28,042 nt of DNA from Cladosporium sp. IMV 00045 (lineage: Eukaryota > Ascomycota > Dothideomycetes > Cladosporiales > Cladosporiaceae): positions 419-28,460 of the forward strand of contig MSJI02000874.1 in NCBI GenBank assembly GCA_001931905.2, written 5' to 3'. This document shows positions 8,999 to 18,468 of this stretch, one piece after another. The position numbers were made by a program, and so were the translations under genes. Each line of letters opens with the position of its first letter. Position 1 is the first letter of the stretch. The notes below the pieces were generated by a model. It ran no database searches. It had not been told where the DNA came from and was given only the letters and a program-made list of their open reading frames with translations.

Positions 8999-9700
8999 GG
9001 TACAGACTTGCAATTCGTGAATGCTTTTTATCGGTTGATGCAGCCGCAAACATTAGCTTTGTAGGGCTCTCACGGTTTTCCTGTCAAAGATCCGAAGTCT
9101 ACGCCGTCCGGATGATCATTATCAAGATGCGTAGGATAGATCCCAACGGCTTTTGAAGGTCGCTAACCCTCTTGCAATTCATGTGGCGCCAGGTTTAGCA
9201 CGAAGATAGTCTCGTCTATGTCTAATCGTTGGATTTAGTCCTACTGTATACCCGTTTCTTGTAGCTTGGCATACAGCGCGGGCGCCGGTGCCAACACTGC
9301 TGCGCTTCTTGTATTGGTCTGGTGTTTGAAGCGCCACCTTACTATAGTTACTGTACCATTTTCAAGAACTTTCCGAGAAACGCTCGTCCAGTAATCTCCG
9401 TCAGCTTTTGTCAAGATCATCATTGTAAGCTAAGGACCAGGACCATTAGTGCCTTGCTAGCGAGCATATAACATTTGGACCTTGTCTTGTCCCTGTTGAT
9501 GCTCAGCCCTCTCATTGGTGCAATAAGTGCACTGTCCTTGTTCATCAGAGAGCTCTTTGAATGGACTGCAACCGTGCACCATTGGCAGATTGCCGCATGC
9601 AAGATTTGCAACGCAACTCAAGCAGACACTGTAAGAATAGTTCATGGCAGATATTCAGCTACCTATATATCTGTCGTGATCTAGCAAACGGTATAGTACA
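8999..9700. other. Intergenic stretch with one unrecognised small minus-strand ORF
   Basis: A 60-codon minus-strand frame (9423-9241) reads DGDYWTSVSRKVLENGTVTI and looks protein-like, and another minus frame lies at 9611-9420. I recognise no family and see no convincing splice junction between them. They could be the end of a decayed gene or of an older element. The rest is presumed 3' flank of the exchanger gene. Confidence 0.4.
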
Positions 9701-9724
9701 CATCATAATGATTATGATGATTTT
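9701..9724 (-). repeat. ATC-rich 3' tail of the family 1 LINE
   Basis: On the minus strand AATCATCATAATCATTATGATG follows the conserved GCCTGAATGAA 3' end. The second copy of this 3' end carries a pure (ATC)11 at the same place, so this is a decayed version of the same microsatellite tail. Confidence 0.65.
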
Positions 9725-9879
9725 CATTCAGGCTATGCACGCAGACCGTATGAGCCAACTCTAATCGCTATCTAACATCACAACGAAGGGTGGCCTTGCA
9801 CTCAGGATTCGAGAGATTAGCCAACACCTCAACCGACCCTCATGTCCGGAGAACGAGATAGTCTGCCAGCCTGGTAAAG

Positions 9880-12215
9880 AAAACGATGGAAGCTCTGACG
9901 ACCTACAGATCCGGCTTCCAACTTTCGCGTGGGCCGTCCACGAACTTGCCCGTCCTGACATCCTTACGTCCACTCCATTCTCCTAGCAAGTATGAAGCGT
10001 CTTCCCACCTGTCACCTGCTGCTTCCCGCAAAGCCTTGCGGGCCTCAGCATACCGATCGCAGCGCAGCAGCACGTGTAGCGCTGTCTCGTCACCGCGTCC
10101 GCACTCGCACGCTGGACTGTCTGCAAGCTTCTTCCTGAATAGACAGGCGTTCAGGCCGCAGTGCTCCGTCCGAGCCTGCACCAATATGGACGCCTCGTCG
10201 GAAGACAGCGCTCCAGAGAGAATGAGTGTGTGCTTGCCAGACCAGGCCTTGTCCATCTTCCACGTGTACTATTTCACGCGGACATCATCCTCGTTCGTAT
10301 GCAGGTTCTTGGTCCGCTCTGCCTTGACCAAGCGCAGCACACCCGACAGCTCGCGCACGCTCTCGGACGGGGCGGCTGTGAGAGCGCTGCCGTTATCGAC
10401 TACTTCTTTTGCAGCCTTTTTGGCTTCTCCACACCGCGGATACCCTTGTCGCCAGGGACGAGGAAGACTGTCACTTGATGACCGGCACTTCCCATCTCCA
10501 AGATGGCGTCGGCGATCTTGTGCACCACTTCTCCCCCACATTTCACCTTCTGCCCCTTCTCGATGACCGAAAGGGCCTTTTGACCCGTCGTTGCTACGTA
10601 GACATGCGCGGTTTCGAGCAGCGTGTCCCTTGCAGGTTCGAATTCGAGAGCATACAGTATGGCAGTCAGCTCAGCGCTGACGAGTGAGCACGACTGGGCC
10701 TCTGCAATCGCTTGTTTCTTGACTGTGCCAGTCGTCATCCGATACTTGATGATCGCTGCTGCCCCAATCTGCTCACCCTGCGTCTCTGCGGCCGCATAGT
10801 ACAGGCAGGCGCCCCGAAAACGAAGGGAGCGACATAGCTGTACCGCTTCGCCGGGCTTCAAGTAGAGCACTGACCCCTTTAGAGTCTGCCATGGCGGCAT
10901 CACCCACGAAGGTCGTTCACTGATTCGTAAGCCCGGCTCTGGCTCCACTTGTGTCTCATACTTCTCATAAACTGCCCTCAAGGGACCGGGGAACGCCGAG
11001 CCTTGTCGTTGAAATCATGATATGCACCGCTGTAAGGGGTGGTCCAGCGCAAGGCTGCACAGCTTAGTCAAATGATTCGACACGCGCTCGTGTAGTCTGT
11101 CGCTGGCCGACTGCAACTTCGCTTCGCTTTGCAGGACAAGCATCGCCACCGACTTGTACGCTTGCACGATCAATCTTCATGCAAGCCGTTGCACCCGCTC
11201 ATTGCGGTTACGTGCCTTTTGACACCTATACGCGACGGTGCGTACCACACGGACGCAGCGTAGTCCGTCGTGGGCACTACGGCTGCCATATACATCTGGC
11301 GCATCTGTGCCCGCCGGACCCCGCGGATCTTCCGCAGTGCACTTGCCGATTGCCTACGCCACAAATTTCGACACGTGCTCGTTCATGGAAAGCTCTGAGT
11401 CGAGTGTGACGCCCAGGATCTTCACACTGCGCTTTGGCGCGATCGTCTTGTTACTAAAGACTAGGTGGTTCGATGGCCCTCGATCTGGTTGCAGCGGCCG
11501 AACGAAGTGGATGAAGGCTGTCTTCTCGGCTTCAAAGACCGCGCCACTCTCTCGTGCCCACTTCTCAGCCCAAGAGAGCAGCTGCGTCTGCAACTTGCGC
11601 GTGTTCTCTGCCGTGCTCGGCCCCGTTACCCATGCGTTGTAGTCGTCGATGAAGCCGATGGAGCCTTCGGTCTTGTTGATGCGGCCCTGCACGAGGTTCG
11701 CATTATAGAAGACATAGAGTATCGGGGAGAGCGGCGATCCCTGAGGGATTCCCGCGTTCGATCGCCGAGATTGGAGATTCATAGTCGCCGACCACTACTG
11801 AAGCCTTCCGCTCTTTGCGAAAGCTTTTGATCCAGGCGACCAGGTCGCCCGGTACCCTTCGCTCCCGTAGCCGCTCCGCCAGCACCGAAGGATGTACGCC
11901 GTTAAAGGCGCCTTGCACATCGAACGATACGAGAGACAGGACTCTGTAGGCCCGCCATGCTTCGTGTATCTTTTCCATCAGCAGATTGAGCGCCTGCTCC
12001 GTCGACCTGCTCGGCCGCCCGCCGAAGTGGTTCTCCGGTAGGAGTCTGTACGTCTCGGCCAGGTAGGACAGTCTTCTTGCGACCACCACCCCAAATCCTT
12101 TGCTGATCGTCTCTAATAATGATATAGGTCTGTACGCTTTGGGCTTTGAATAGTCTGGCTTATTTGGAGGTGGATCTCGTCGTCGCCATGTAGAGCGTGT
12201 TTCCCACGCAGCCAC
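9880..12215 (-). pseudogene. LINE ORF2 remnant: reverse transcriptase, RNase H and C-terminal cysteine domain (family 1)
   Basis: The frame shifts at about 11770, 11350, between 11165 and 10985, and near 10430, with a stop near 10270. RT motifs are still readable: PKAYRPISLLETISKG, SFDVQGAFNGV (motif A aspartate), GIPQGSPLSPILYVF (motif B), SIGFIDDYNAWV (motif C, FIDD) and VKILGVTLDSEL. The thumb follows with RRAQMRQMY and TDYAASVWYAP. The RNase H part keeps LVSAELTAILYALE, but the expected TDS is VATTGQKAL and VPGHKG is VPGDKGIRG. The C-terminus has RTEHCGLNACLF, then CECGRGDETALHVLLRC, a CxC..H....C arrangement ending in RESWKPDL. Family 2 ends in CWWCD..HLL.EC instead, which separates the two families. 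Dead copy. Confidence 0.85.
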
Positions 12216-12235
12216 GAGCGGGTTTATACGCAGAA

Positions 12236-13271
12236 AAGGTTAAAATTTCCAGGCAAGTCGAAGGACACATCAAAGCCAAACACCAAACACGGCACAACCA
12301 TCAGTAGATCGCAGGGCCGTGCCATTGCCATTGTAATCAGTCAATTGCCCAGCAATGCAATCTTGGAGGGAAAAGGGACTGGGAGAAGGGAGGAGTCGGT
12401 CAGCATTTGAAATATTCGTAAAAGACTATAACGTGGAGAGACCTCCCACTCACAGCCAGGTGCAGCGGATGAGGTTTACCGCGAGCATGAGAGCGCGTGG
12501 GGTTCGCGTCCGGGTCGCGTCGAGCGTGCTTCGTGCTTGAAGTGGGGAAGGTGGTGATTCATAGGTTTCCGCGTTGCACCCTACACCTCCCCAATGATAC
12601 AACTAATATCGTGCGTTTACAGCCTCCGATGTCATACCTATACACCGGGCAACAGCGATTCGCACGTGCTATGTAGACGTCCCCTCCCATGATGGTTGGC
12701 ATAATATCCAAATTATACCAACGGAGATTCGGAAGTTTCGGAAGCATCCCGAAAGGACCACATCCTAGCTACATTAGCACCCTGATGAAGCTCACCGTAA
12801 AGCTGCATGCCAGCATCCCGCAGTATCATTTCCTGGGTGCCTCGGCTGGGTCGCAGCCCCACCGCGGAGGGTTCCGATGCTCGTTTCTGTATGCACATCG
12901 GGTTGGCCTCTTTTGGATGAAGACATTGCGGTGGCTTCTTCGGGGATGCAAGCGAAACTACAGGGGGAACAGCCGTAGCGAGGTTACTGAAGATAGGAGC
13001 TAGCTGGGGTGCACGTCGTTTTATTGTTCTTCGCCCAGAAAACCTGCGGGGTTTTGCAGCAGCTCTTGTATTTCAATATGCGGCAATTCTGCTTGTTCAC
13101 TGCGTTCGCAATCACTTCCCTTGTCTTTCCACAAATCCATCTGGCACATCCAGTCCTAGACTGAAGTGAGCCTGCGGCTTGCGGCTACATTTGCCAACAG
13201 TCCAATACCCAGTCATCCTCAACGCGAAAGCTAGCGATCAATCGAATAACCTATCAGAAGATCGTCTGGCT
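12236..13271. other. About 1 kb with no recognisable gene
   Basis: Open frames of about 60-104 codons occur on both strands (for example 12355-12540 and 12689-13003 plus) without motifs. Sequence just upstream of 12215 may be more decayed LINE: a P-A-R..T-T pattern like the residues preceding RT motif 1 is faintly visible. The 3' part is presumed upstream region of the gene at 13272. Confidence 0.45.
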
Positions 13272-14114
13272 ATGCTCCCAAATATAAATTTGCGGCTCAA
13301 CCACACCACCACGAAGACCAGCCGGATGGCGAAGATGACCCATGGCGAACGCACGCAACTCCGTCCAAGGTGGTCGTGGCAAAGATCTTCCGAACTATTG
13401 AGATGGCCCTGTTGCCTACCACTGAAGCTCTCTTCTCCAATCCTCAAGCTGCCAACAGAACTTCGTCTCGAAATCTTTAGGTATCTGCTCATATCTGAGG
13501 ACCCCAACAATTGTAAGACGAAGCGCACTTTTCGCACAATACGGCATACATCGAATCAGCTCGCTCGAGAAGCTGGAGACATATACTGGTCGGAAAACGT
13601 CTTCAGATTCCACCAGTATGATGCCGACCCAGGTCTAGGGCATTGTTACTTTGGCAAGTGGCTTCGTAGCATTCCCAAAGACTGTGTCAACAAGGTACGC
13701 AAAGTGTCAATCAGATATCCTACACGAGTGACCCTCTTCGGTCCGTATCATGGACACGACTACGCTTTAGCGTCAAGCACCATAGTTATCAACCTGAACC
13801 TCACAACCGCCAACAACGAACAGATTGTTGGCGTCTGTTACTCTCCCTCCCACCAAGAGGCTCTCGGAAACCACCCGTGTGTTGCATCTTACCTCGACTT
13901 GTCACGCGTCGCGCAGGCGCTTTTCTTGAGGTCAGGTCAGATCTGTGTTACTAAACAAGCTCTTATGGGTTTCTTTGTCGTTTCTAGGACGTGGCGCTCG
14001 TCTGCTATATTCACAAATGTCCTCGATGAGAACGAAGCAGTAAGGTGCGCGCGTATCATTGCCACCCTGGTTTCACGTTCGCCCTCTATTGATGAGTACG
14101 AGGATTCATGGTAG
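13272..14114 (+). CDS. 2EXR/F-box-like domain protein, 280 aa
   Basis: A single open frame contains SPILKLPTELRLEIFRYLL (about residues 57-75 from this start), the N-terminal signature of fungal F-box-like/2EXR proteins. It is followed by TFRTIRHTSNQLAREAGDIY and WSENVFRF, the usual 'former crowding, EA..iyw..N.f.f' block. A basic and aromatic middle region (RKVSIRYPTRVTLFG, YDADPGLGHCYFGKWL) and an acidic C-terminus follow. Proteins of this kind are very numerous in ascomycetes. Where F-box-like, they are taken to present substrates to SCF ubiquitin ligases, but no function is known for this subgroup. The open frame extends upstream to 13179 only with a TTG. The first ATG is 13272, with alternatives at 13326 and 13335, so the start is uncertain. 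No intron is needed and no frameshift is seen. Confidence 0.7.
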   Translation: MLPNINLRLNHTTTKTSRMAKMTHGERTQLRPRWSWQRSSELLRWPCCLPLKLSSPILKLPTELRLEIFRYLLISEDPNNCKTKRTFRTIRHTSNQLAREAGDIYWSENVFRFHQYDADPGLGHCYFGKWLRSIPKDCVNKVRKVSIRYPTRVTLFGPYHGHDYALASSTIVINLNLTTANNEQIVGVCYSPSHQEALGNHPCVASYLDLSRVAQALFLRSGQICVTKQALMGFFVVSRTWRSSAIFTNVLDENEAVRCARIIATLVSRSPSIDEYEDSW

Positions 14115-14321
14115 TCAGTGAACATATTCAAAACTTGAGCTGTCGGTATTTTACATTTTATATTTTATCTTTGGATCATACTGTATGCAAGCATCTAGCT
14201 TATGACAACCCCTAGCTAGTTACTAGAGCACTTCCGTTCTTTTGACATGTCTCCCGCTTCGCTTTGTCTCCTGTGCTCGCCGTGCCGACTTCTCCAAGTC
14301 GCCACGGCTTTCGGGCTCTGG
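14115..14321. other. Short AT-rich spacer between the 2EXR gene and MITE 2
   Basis: Contains TTTTACATTTTATATTTTATC shortly after the stop codon, a plausible 3'-end processing region for the preceding gene, and CTAGCTAGTTACTAG. No gene is seen. Confidence 0.35.
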
Positions 14322-14569
14322 CGGTGGTGTTATTGGATTGGATGGATTGGATATGAGGGTCGATCCAATCCATCCAATAGCTAGGCACGGCAGGAAGGTG
14401 GCGCCTCCCATGAGGTATATATCCTTCTATGATAAGAAGCTGGTGTCAGGAGTCTCTACGAACTTATTCGGGGTTGTTCGAATGAAGCGTTGTGGCACTA
14501 CGAGCTATTGGATAGACTGGATCTGTTGGATTAAACTTTGGGGCCAAAACATCCAATGCAATACCACTG
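14322..14569. mobile_element. Small non-autonomous hAT-type element (MITE 2), 248 bp, with 8-bp TSD
   Basis: The left end reads CGGTGGTGTTATTGGATTGG. The right end read inward on the other strand is CAGTGGTATTGCATTGGATG, giving imperfect TIRs of the hAT CAGTG type. Both sides are flanked by the identical octamer GGCTCTGG (14314-14321 and 14570-14577). Ends are enriched in TTGGATGGA-type words, and the left end folds into a perfect 16-bp stem (14337-14352 with 14363-14378). No coding capacity is visible. The TIR sequence differs from the element at 3914-4684, so it is a separate MITE family using the same kind of target duplication. The left terminus has CG where CA is expected, a likely later substitution. 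Confidence 0.8.
14337..14378. repeat. Perfect 16-bp inverted repeat (hairpin) in MITE 2
   Basis: ATTGGATGGATTGGAT at 14337-14352 is exactly complementary to ATCCAATCCATCCAAT at 14363-14378, with a 10-nt loop. The arms themselves are a GGAT repeat, so slippage may have produced part of the symmetry. Confidence 0.85.
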
Positions 14570-14615
14570 GGCTCTGGGCCCTCCTACAATCCTGTTGTGC
14601 TGATTTGTTGCTCTT

Positions 14616-15098
14616 TCATGCACCGTTCCGCTCCACTGCCTCTCCGTCTGTCTCATCGCTTCGACCGAGCGAATCAGTGTCCCACTCGTCGATAGCCCTT
14701 GCTTCTATCTCCTGCTTCCTCTTTCCCACAGCTGTGCGATTGAGGAACTGGAGCACTGGCTCCGCTGCACTTTCGCCAAAGAGAAGCTGAAATTCTTCTC
14801 CATCCCGCCGCATTGATATCCTGATCTTCTTGAGGCGCATGTCATTTAACATCGCATCACGCTCTTCTCTCCACTTCCGACATTCCATCAAAAGATGGGA
14901 GTCACTCTGCCCGCTGCTGTCGCACCACCAGCATCGTGCGTCTTGTGCCTGCTTAGTCCTCAGCAGATACACGCCGGTCACAGCATGGCCCGACTTCAGC
15001 TGTAGATATCTTGCTGTTACTGACCTCTTGCCATCTCCGATGGCTTTGTTGGGTTTCGCTGCCTTCCGCCGGAATTTGCCTAGCGACCCCCGACACAT
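14616..15098 (-). pseudogene. LINE ORF2 C-terminal fragment (family 2)
   Basis: This minus-strand frame of 160 codons contains GDGKRSVTARYLQLKSGHAV followed by TGVYLLRTKQAQ. A CCHC-like C-terminal knuckle comes next: CWWCDSSGQSDSHLLMEC, then RKWREERD. The block corresponds to SVAARYLQLKSGHAVTG and CWWCDENSQKVAHL of the plus-strand LINE at 24830-24960, so both belong to family 2. Upstream RT and RNase H are missing. The frame ends with its own stop, and the 3' end of the parent element would lie just beyond 14616, abutting MITE 2. Similarity becomes unclear upstream of about 15050. Confidence 0.75.
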
Positions 15099-15356
15099 TC
15101 ACCTAGTCAAAGGTGTCGCGCCCTGTCTTTGTGGCGATCCTTAATTAAAACAGATACTCAGTAATGTCAGCGTTAGTGCAAGAGACTGTTCTGTAGAAGA
15201 CGACTTCCTCTGCATCGTTAAAGGTCAATGACATTCGCAAGCAGTTGGGCGAGTCCAGAGCCCAAAGACAGCAGTGCCAAGTACACTAGGGCAGGTTCCG
15301 GCAGTCTCGGCAGTCTGCCAAGTCTGTTGCTCCTTTAGGAGCACATCTATACCGCG
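15099..15356. other. Junction zone between two LINE fragments; nothing recognised
   Basis: Contains TTAATTAAAAC at about 15142 and a CAGTCTCGGCAGTCTGCCAA micro-repeat at 15299-15318. No gene is seen. Part may be unreadable upstream RT sequence. Confidence 0.35.
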
Positions 15357-15700
15357 TTGCGGAGCAAGAAAGTGGTGAGCTTGGTCAGTTTTGATGTGAA
15401 GGGAGCCTACATCGGGGTTTGCAAGGATGGGCGTCTGCAACGATTAGCGGCGGGAAGCATCCCGGCATGTTTGGTGGACTGGGTTGATGCCCTTTGCTCC
15501 GAACGGACAGCTATGATTGTGGTGAATGGCCGAGCATCCGAGATGAGCGAACACGAGCAGGCTGAACTGCCACAAGGTTCTCCATTGTCACTAATCCTGT
15601 TTCTTTTCTTCAACGCAGATCTTGTGCAGCGACGAATCGACCGGCAGTCGCTGAAGCGCAGGAAAAATATAGCGGTCAAACCCGAACAGCCGGTGGTTGT
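15357..15700 (+). pseudogene. LINE reverse transcriptase fragment (motifs A and B only)
   Basis: The plus-strand frame reads RSKKVVSLVSFDVKGAYIGV (RT motif A with its aspartate), RLQRLAAGSIPACLVDWVDA, SERTAMIVVNGRAS and LPQGSPLSLILFLFFNADLV (motif B). It then loses similarity after LVQRRIDRQS, before the catalytic YxDD-type motif C. The wording is closer to family 1 (SFDVQGAFNGV, FYNANLVQGRI) than to family 2, but distinct enough that it may come from a third LINE lineage. It points toward the oppositely oriented fragment at 14616-15098 on one side and the kinase gene on the other. The frame continues without recognisable content to 15767. Confidence 0.75.
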
Positions 15701-15873
15701 AGCTACGAGAGAGAGCAAACAGGAGCGCATAGGGTCTTGGAGGCGCGGCGGCTTGATCAATCCGTAATGAGGAGTTGAGTTAAGGACACGGACCCAGCGC
15801 AAGAATGTGGACAGGCAAAAGTTTATCATTTGGACGCTGGGCAGCGGACTGGGCTGCAAATAGGCTATGTCAT

Positions 15874-17078
15874 TCAAGCTCGACCTTCCTCACCACTTGC
15901 GCAGACTCGTATGCTACTTGCCCAGCTTGATCGCATGAATTCCTGCGAGCTCATCCTTCGGAATGCGACCGGATCCAAAAGACAATATAACACGTTTCTA
16001 CAACGCGCCTGCAAGATTGTCAGTCTAGGCCACTAAACCGATATCGCAGGATGGAACGGGGAGGACCCATGATTACCCTGTGCAACGTTTCAATGGGTGG
16101 ATAACCACCTTCAGTCTTTCTGCTACTGCAGTATGTTTCATACACGCCATCTCCTTTTGCAGCCTTCAGCCAAAGGAATGTCCCTTTCCTCATGACCATG
16201 TAAATGACACCACACGCCCATAAGTCTGCAGCGCGAGGATCGAACTCTTCACCTGTATGCTCTTCAGGCGCGCTATATGGTGCACTGCCACAGAGCCCAA
16301 TTGTCGCGTGCACTTCCGTTTCCCACGCCAGACGAAAGCATTCACTGCTGCCAAAGTCGGCGATCTTGAGAGTCCCGGAAGCCGTCAGTAATAAATTCTC
16401 TGGCTTCAGGTCACGATGTGCAACACCCATGGTGTGGATGTATTGGACACCGTGCATGAGCTGCAAAAAAAAGCAATCTGCTTCCGCTACCTCCAGCTTG
16501 TTATTGGCCAGTACGAGCGAGTGAAGATCGCCACCAGCGCAGTAGTCCATAACTTCGCAGTAGTTGCCTGCGCGATTTGATAACAAGTCCAGAACTGCTG
16601 TGATATTCGTATGTCGAAGTGACGTGGAGATGCAAAACTCAGAATGAGCTCTCTTGCTATAACTTTGTTCGTCTTCCTTCGACCGTCTTCGGAGTTCTTT
16701 GATGGCATAGAACCCGGGATGTGTGGAATTTAGAGAGTCGAGTTTGACGGCTTTCCAGACCACACCAAAGGCGCCACTTCCTTCCGCCTCGTGGCATCGA
16801 CCGTACTTCTGGGTAAGGCCGTTCGCGGAGCTGAATTCTTCAACTGACCACAGGTCCGTAAGCCGTCGCTCGTTAGCGTGGTGGTTATTTGGCTTCGAAA
16901 CTTGTGGAAAAAGTTCGCGATGTCGACGCTTAACCTTATACCACCAGGTACCACGCAGCAAGTCTGATGGCTTTTTCTGTTTGCTGGCCCTTGTAAGTGA
17001 GTGATGGTGTCCACCGTTGTCGACTATCTGGAACCGCTTTGGAGGCGAAGTTCCAGACTCATCTTGTTCGAAGACCAT
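15874..17078 (-). CDS. Serine/threonine protein kinase (fungal type), two exons, 378 aa
   Basis: Exon 1 runs 17078-16077 and exon 2 16008-15874. A basic N-terminal region (residues 1-90, SLTRASKQKKPSDLLRG) precedes the kinase domain. GSGAFGVVWKAV is the glycine loop, YAIKEL holds the ATP-anchoring lysine, and VMDYCAGGDLHSLV is the hinge. HRDLKPENLLLTASG is the catalytic loop, KIADFGSSECF the DFG site, SAPYSAPEEH the APE site and DLWACGVIYMVM subdomain IX. Unspliced, the frame would end abruptly after IETLHR. Splicing adds ARCRNVLYCLLDPVAFRRMS, then SSWASSIRVC, which is the expected subdomain XI LLDP..R. and C-terminal tail. The layout resembles yeast Hal4/Hal5-like kinases that regulate ion transporters; that assignment is tentative. 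All catalytic residues are present. The gene lies in an island between LINE debris and an unassigned 1-kb spacer. Confidence 0.9.
16009..16076 (-). other. Intron of the Ser/Thr kinase gene (68 nt)
   Basis: Minus-strand donor GTAATC after CACAGG, branch-site-like GACTGACAA, acceptor CTTGCAG. It is phase 0, and its removal links LHR to ARCRNVLYCLLDP, restoring the conserved kinase C-terminus. Read-through would end 18 codons later. Confidence 0.85.
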
Positions 17079-18115
17079 CGTGTCGCTGTGTTAAGCTCCT
17101 GTCTCGCTAAAATGAATTGTCCTTCCTTGTTGACTTCGAGGTAGGCTTTCCGGTCGCTCGGAGGCCGGCTTTTGGCCTCTTGTGTCAATTCCTGTTAGCA
17201 ACAGGTTGCGCTCTGGGTCCATGCTGACTTCGTGAAAGTGGCGATCTGGATCCCAGTAGTTAGCGGCATTTTTGGAATGTCGCAACAAATGTCAGGGAAA
17301 TTCTCTAACGAGAGCTAGGAAAGAGTCGATTTGATAAGGCTCTATTCCAAGGCAGCAAGAAAGTGGTTGGAGCAGAATATAGCCTCGGCACAGTAAGCCA
17401 AGATTGGGCCACCTTATGGGTCAAGGATACATGCGAAGCTTGGCGAGCCGATTCGTCTCTTGGTATTGCAAGTAACGGCATATGCGCTTGGCAGAAAATT
17501 CTTGATCTTTGCCGACTCATCGCCGGTTGTTCCACCACCCCGGTCAGGTTTTGGGAACAGGGGCGTCGCACTATCGTAGCAAAGTCAGTTCTAATATCAC
17601 GGTGTACCAGTCGATTCTGTGACCAAAAAGAGCGAAAACAAACTGCAAGGGCGTAGTAATCCCCAAACAACCTTGAAGCACAGACTTGCGAACTTGACAG
17701 AGGGGCTGCTGCGAAGGATTAATAATGCTCGGCGTACACTTTAGCGTCAGAGGTATCCTGATTTTAATTATTCGACTGTCAGTTGTTGAAGCGTGGATTC
17801 GTGACCCACCTGGTCTGCAGCCCTCAGTTCTAGGTGTGCTCCCTTTTTTTTCCCCCTTCTCTTTATTTTCTTTCGAGCGGTGAGGCGCGTGTGAGAGCGC
17901 CGTCTCCACCGGGTACGTCACCGCGCAGGTTATCCCCGCGCCTTGGCCGGGAAACTCCACCAGACTGTGCGAGAAAGTGCCCGTATTGCTTCGTGGATCC
18001 ATTGTAATGATTTGACCGTCTAAGCTATTGCTTTCCCGCATGTCAGCCCTAATGGCACCTTTCCGTAAAGACGTGGCTTACCCTTGGCGGTTGCCCTACT
18101 CTAGTATCCTTCTCC
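17079..18115. other. About 1 kb without a recognised gene
   Basis: The first part is the presumed 5' flank of the kinase gene. A plus-strand frame of 97 codons (17363-17656) and a minus frame of 156 codons (18041-17571) are open but carry no recognisable motif. A pyrimidine tract (CCTTTTTTTTCCCCCTTCTC) sits at about 17842. A word resembling a Pol III B box (GGTCACGAATCC, minus strand, near 17805) has no matching A box. Confidence 0.4.
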
Positions 18116-18347
18116 GAACTGCGTCGCGGTTCCAGAGTTTGCCTCGCAATGGTCGGAGCTGACCTCGTGAACCGCGTCGCGCTTCCAAAATCACCCGAAA
18201 TTCCTGAGTGTGCCCCGGGGAAACGCGTCGCGGCTCTGAATTCTTTCGGAACCGCGTCGCGACAGAAATCGAAGACCGCACCAATCGCGTTGCATCCGGC
18301 CCACGCAGCCAGCCAGGCTAATGTTGGCCTCCTGAACCGCGTCGCGC
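18116..18347 (+). repeat. Cluster of five GAAcCGCGTCGCG motifs plus one degenerate copy
   Basis: The 14-bp core GAACCGCGTCGCGN or a one-base variant occurs at 18116, 18169, 18220, 18249 and 18334, with a decayed copy at 18282 (CAATCGCGTTGCAT). Start-to-start spacings are 53, 51, 29, 33 and 52 bp. Spacer sequences are unlike one another, so this is a motif cluster rather than a simple tandem repeat. All copies are in the same orientation. The cluster ends about 120 bp upstream of the OrsD-like pseudogene frame. One copy contains ACGCGT, the core of MluI cell-cycle boxes. Function unknown. Confidence 0.8.
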
Positions 18348-18468
18348 TGTCTTCCATTCCCCAATTGTTTCCTCATGCGCTTTGCCGCCCTCAATTTGTG
18401 ATACCTCAACATTAGCCAAAGCCAGCATGAAATCAGTCAAGACTACTCGTTGTCGATCGCGAAAATAG

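Larger units (their letters stand above)
9701..12235 (-). mobile_element. 5'-truncated, decayed Tad-type LINE (family 1)
   Basis: Read on the minus strand, the element begins inside the reverse transcriptase near 12235 (before KPDYSKPKAYRPISL). It runs through RT, thumb, RNase H and a C-terminal cysteine region to a 3' UTR, and ends in an imperfect ATC-rich tail at 9701-9724. The last 230 bp and the C-terminal coding part are closely similar to 20426-20924. The shared 3' end CATAGCCTGAATGA followed by ATC repeats therefore marks the true 3' terminus of the family. EN and ORF1 are absent, as expected of a 5'-truncated insertion. No target duplication could be recognised. Confidence 0.82.

Noticed and set aside
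9701..12235. Repeat-induced point mutation as the cause of LINE decay
   Set aside because: Breaks are mainly frameshifts, base composition stays GC-balanced and CpA/TpG depletion is not obvious by eye. A dinucleotide index would be needed to decide.
13179..13271. Upstream extension of the 2EXR/F-box-like frame
   Set aside because: It opens with TTG and its first ATG is at 13272, so the extra 31 codons are unsupported.
18116..18347. CRISPR array
   Set aside because: Repeats are only about 14 bp, spacing is irregular (29-53 bp), the sequence is eukaryotic and no cas-like gene exists.
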